In this document: positions 17,775-19,704 of the stretch, one piece after another
Layout of the letters: each line of letters opens with the position of its first letter
Numbering within the stretch: the stretch's first letter is position 1
Source of the DNA: CAZGVW01 sp964529265
Lineage (GTDB): Bacteria > Planctomycetota > Phycisphaerae > Phycisphaerales > UBA1924
Direction of reading: 5' to 3'
Length of the DNA: 19,704 bases
Assembly: GCA_964529265.1 (NCBI GenBank)
Contig: CAZGVW010000148.1
Coordinates: 1-19,704 of the forward strand
Program-made: the position numbers and the translations under genes
The notes under the pieces: model-generated
Seen by the model: only the letters and a program-made list of their open reading frames with translations
Told to the model about the DNA's origin: nothing
Databases searched by the model: none

Positions 17775-19193
17775 ATGAAGTGTGTGATGGCGTGCGGCGC
17801 GGCGTGGTGCATCTGTGCAGCGCCGGCGGCGTTGGCGCAGGCGGAGCATGCCTCCGGGTCGAAGGCGCCGCCCGCGGATCAGGCGGCGCCGGCGACGTCG
17901 GAAGCGAAGGTCACCGAGGGCGATACGCCGGAAGCCGCGGCGCCGACGGGCATCCTGCCGCTCGTCAACTACGGCGGCGACCTGCTGGAGCGGCCGCGGC
18001 TGCTCGGCGACCTGTGGGGCGCGCGGACGGGTCTTGCGGAGCGCGGCTTCCAGTTCGGGGTCGATTTCACGCAGGCGATGCAATCGGTCGTGGATGGCGG
18101 GCGGGACACGACGACGCGGTACGGCGGCTCGCTCGACTACACGATGAGCCTGGACCTCGACCGGATGGGGGCCGTGCCGGGCGGGCTTGTGAAGTTCCGG
18201 GCGGCGTCGCGGTATGGCGCGTCGGTGAACGGCGCATCGGGGTTGCTGCTGCCGGTGTACTCAAACGGGTTCACGCCGTTGACGGATGAACTTGATGAGG
18301 ACATCGCATTCACGATCACGGACCTGAACTACACGCAGTTTCTCTCACCGACGTTCGGCGTGTTCGTGGGCAAGTTCAACACGCTGGATGGGGACGCGAA
18401 CGAGTTCGCGGCGGGGCGGGGCGTCTCGCAGTTCTTCAACTCGGAGTTCGTGTTCAACAGCGCGATGGCGCTCTCCGTGCCGTACAGCACGCTCGGCGTG
18501 GGCGCGGTGTGGGCGCCGGACCCGAACGTTCAACTCACGGTCACGCTCGCGAATCTGCAGGATTCCTCGACGACGACGGGCTTCGACGACTTCGGGGAGG
18601 GATACCTCGTCTCGGGCGAAGCGTGGTGGCAGTACCGGCTCGGCGCGCTGCCGGGGGGCATGATGCTCTCGGGGCTCTACGCCGGCGACACGGACTTCGC
18701 GTCGCTGGGCTCGAGGCTGGTGTTCCGCCCGGGGGAGGGGCTCTCGATCCCGACGGAGGATGACACATGGGCCATCGCCTGGAACGGGTGGCAGTACGTG
18801 TTGACGGAGGAGGAGGCGGAAGACAGACCCTTGAACCTGCTGGACGGCGCACCGGATCTGCAGGGGATCGGCCTGTTCGCGCGGTTCGGCTTTGCGGACC
18901 GGGATACGAATCCGGTCGAATGGTCGCTGAGCGGAGGAGTGGGCGGGCGAGGTGCGATTCCGGGGCGGGATCGGGACGTTTTCGGCGTGGGATATTTCTA
19001 CAACAGCATCGTCGAGGGGCGGCTGCTCGGGGCCGCGGGAGTTGATGACGAGAGCGAGGGATTCGAGGCGTTCTACAACGTGTCGATCACGCCGGCCGCG
19101 GAGCTGACGCTGGATGCGCAGTGGACGCATTCGCCGCTGCCGGGGGCGGATGACGCGGTGATTCTGGGGCTGCGTCTGCGGCTGCGGTTCTGA
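17775..19193 (+). CDS. OprB-family carbohydrate-selective porin-like outer-membrane protein
   Basis: This 472-residue protein has a signal peptide (MKCVMACGAAWCICAAPAALAQA) and then a roughly 35-residue Ala/Pro/Glu-rich linker. The rest is a beta-barrel domain of OprB type: RPRLLGDLWGARTGLAERGFQFGVDFTQAM, repeated alternating strands with many aromatic and Gly residues, FVGKFNTLDGD, and VEWSLSGGVGGRGAIPGRDRDVFGVGYFYN. It ends with strands closing on Arg-Phe, the usual C-terminal Phe for outer-membrane assembly. OprB proteins allow passive entry of sugars across the outer membrane; substrate choice cannot be read here. GGAGG lies 6 bases before ATG 17775, which fixes the start. An AT-rich -10 site lies about 84 bases upstream. 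Its stop is 21 bp from the stop of the convergent arsenate-reductase-like gene. Confidence 0.88.
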   Translation: MKCVMACGAAWCICAAPAALAQAEHASGSKAPPADQAAPATSEAKVTEGDTPEAAAPTGILPLVNYGGDLLERPRLLGDLWGARTGLAERGFQFGVDFTQAMQSVVDGGRDTTTRYGGSLDYTMSLDLDRMGAVPGGLVKFRAASRYGASVNGASGLLLPVYSNGFTPLTDELDEDIAFTITDLNYTQFLSPTFGVFVGKFNTLDGDANEFAAGRGVSQFFNSEFVFNSAMALSVPYSTLGVGAVWAPDPNVQLTVTLANLQDSSTTTGFDDFGEGYLVSGEAWWQYRLGALPGGMMLSGLYAGDTDFASLGSRLVFRPGEGLSIPTEDDTWAIAWNGWQYVLTEEEAEDRPLNLLDGAPDLQGIGLFARFGFADRDTNPVEWSLSGGVGGRGAIPGRDRDVFGVGYFYNSIVEGRLLGAAGVDDESEGFEAFYNVSITPAAELTLDAQWTHSPLPGADDAVILGLRLRLRF

Positions 19194-19214
19194 GGCGCCG
19201 GGCGGACTCGCGCG

Positions 19215-19658
19215 TCATTCGTCGCACTCGCCCTCCAGCCATTCGTCGATGCGGGCGGCGATTTCATCACGGACGCGCCGAAAGACGGTGAGCCGGTCCG
19301 CTTCCGAGCCGTTCGCCGCGGCAGGGTCGTCGAACGGCCAGAAGAGGGTGCGCCTCGCGAAGGGGTAGATGCGGGGGCATGCCTCCTGAGCGCGCTCGCA
19401 GACGATGATGGCCCAGCGGACCTTCGCGCGGTGGAGGAACTGCGTGACTCCCTTGGAGTACAGGCCGCCTGTGCTGACCTGGGATTCCTCGAGGGCGCGA
19501 ATGGTCAGAGGATTGACTTCGGAGGGCTCGAGCCCGGCGCTCGCGGCTTCGAATCGGTCGCTCGCGCGGTCGCGGAGGATGGCCTCGGCCATCTGGCTGC
19601 GCGCGGAGTTGCCGGTGCAGAGAAAGAGCACGAGGGGCTTCTCGGCTGAGTTCGGCAT
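19215..19658 (-). CDS. arsC: Arsenate reductase, low-molecular-weight phosphatase type (thioredoxin-coupled ArsC-like)
   Basis: The 147-residue protein has the P-loop FLCTGNSARSQMAEA with nucleophile Cys14 and Arg20 (C-x5-R), and a redox pair Cys87 and Cys94 (VCERAQEACP) seven residues apart, as in B. subtilis ArsC Cys82/Cys89. WPFDDPA carries the catalytic Asp region (family: xFDDPA). Such enzymes reduce arsenate to arsenite in the cytoplasm, with electrons from thioredoxin. The extra P-loop Cys of S. aureus ArsC (CTGNSC) is Ala19 here. Phosphatase activity on other substrates cannot be excluded. The start is ATG 19658 with AAGGCGGG upstream; TTG 19664 is possible. No other ars gene lies inside the window; the upstream region is cut by the window edge about 46 bp before the start. 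Confidence 0.93.
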   Translation of the reverse strand: MPNSAEKPLVLFLCTGNSARSQMAEAILRDRASDRFEAASAGLEPSEVNPLTIRALEESQVSTGGLYSKGVTQFLHRAKVRWAIIVCERAQEACPRIYPFARRTLFWPFDDPAAANGSEADRLTVFRRVRDEIAARIDEWLEGECDE

Positions 19659-19704
19659 GCTCAACCCGCCTTTCGCGCCGAGATATCGAGGCTTGTGATG
19701 TAAT

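Noticed and set aside
16487..18289. 600-codon plus-strand frame linking the debranching gene end, the antisense of elbB and the porin start
   Set aside because: It runs in the wrong frame for both plus-strand genes and antisense to elbB; composition is that of a shadow frame.
19660..19704. ArsR-type operator upstream of the arsenate reductase gene
   Set aside because: Only a short imperfect symmetry around GATATC is present, no ATCAA-N6-TTGAT type site, and the region is cut by the window edge.

Overview
The window reads as a stretch of chromosome from a very GC-rich, motile, Gram-negative-type bacterium, most likely a planctomycete of the Phycisphaerae type. This assignment is an inference. 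It rests on four things: a secreted protein with the TPGA plus Arg-rich variant of the PEP-CTERM sorting tail that is common in that group, an OprB-like outer-membrane porin, a fused membrane/spermidine-synthase-like protein, and flagellar genes. I see no rRNA, tRNA, insertion sequence, CRISPR array or phage gene. Gene order and base composition look chromosomal throughout.

Layout. Positions 38-8646 are all on the plus strand: rlmE (23S rRNA methyltransferase), a secreted PEP-CTERM-like protein, a tRNA-dihydrouridine synthase, an AbgT-family transporter, a degenerate 6-phosphogluconolactonase homologue carrying simple-repeat expansions, and a large membrane protein fused to a spermidine-synthase-like domain. 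Positions 8653-14294 form a minus-strand flagellar block. In transcription order it holds a 59-residue protein, an unusually long fliD, fliS, an HD-GYP plus PilZ c-di-GMP protein, and a 97-residue acidic protein. A 345-bp divergent intergenic region (14295-14639) separates this block from a plus-strand GH133-type glycogen debranching enzyme (14640-16865). Convergent to that is an ElbB-type DJ-1/PfpI protein on the minus strand. An OprB-like porin follows on the plus strand, then an arsenate-reductase-type phosphatase on the minus strand.

How it fits together. The flagellar block makes the filament cap (FliD) and the flagellin/secretion chaperone (FliS), together with a protein that can both bind and probably hydrolyse c-di-GMP. 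That links filament assembly to the motile/sessile switch. Four minus-strand gene starts in the block are preceded by a shared AAG-N15/16-CCGAT pattern that resembles sigma-28 (FliA) promoters, so the block may be one late-flagellar regulon. On the plus strand, four consecutive genes (dus, abgT-like, pgl-like, MFS/spermidine synthase) each have a -10-like hexamer ending exactly six bases before the start codon and no convincing Shine-Dalgarno. This suggests leaderless transcripts.

Other points of interest: 9-bp GGAACCCCC-type arrays that encode collagen-like Gly-X-Pro triplets inside one enzyme fold and recur inverted at the start of the next gene; a dispersed-type CACAGAG repeat read through into the dus C-terminus; several strong intergenic hairpins; and two small unrecognised proteins tied to the flagellar genes.
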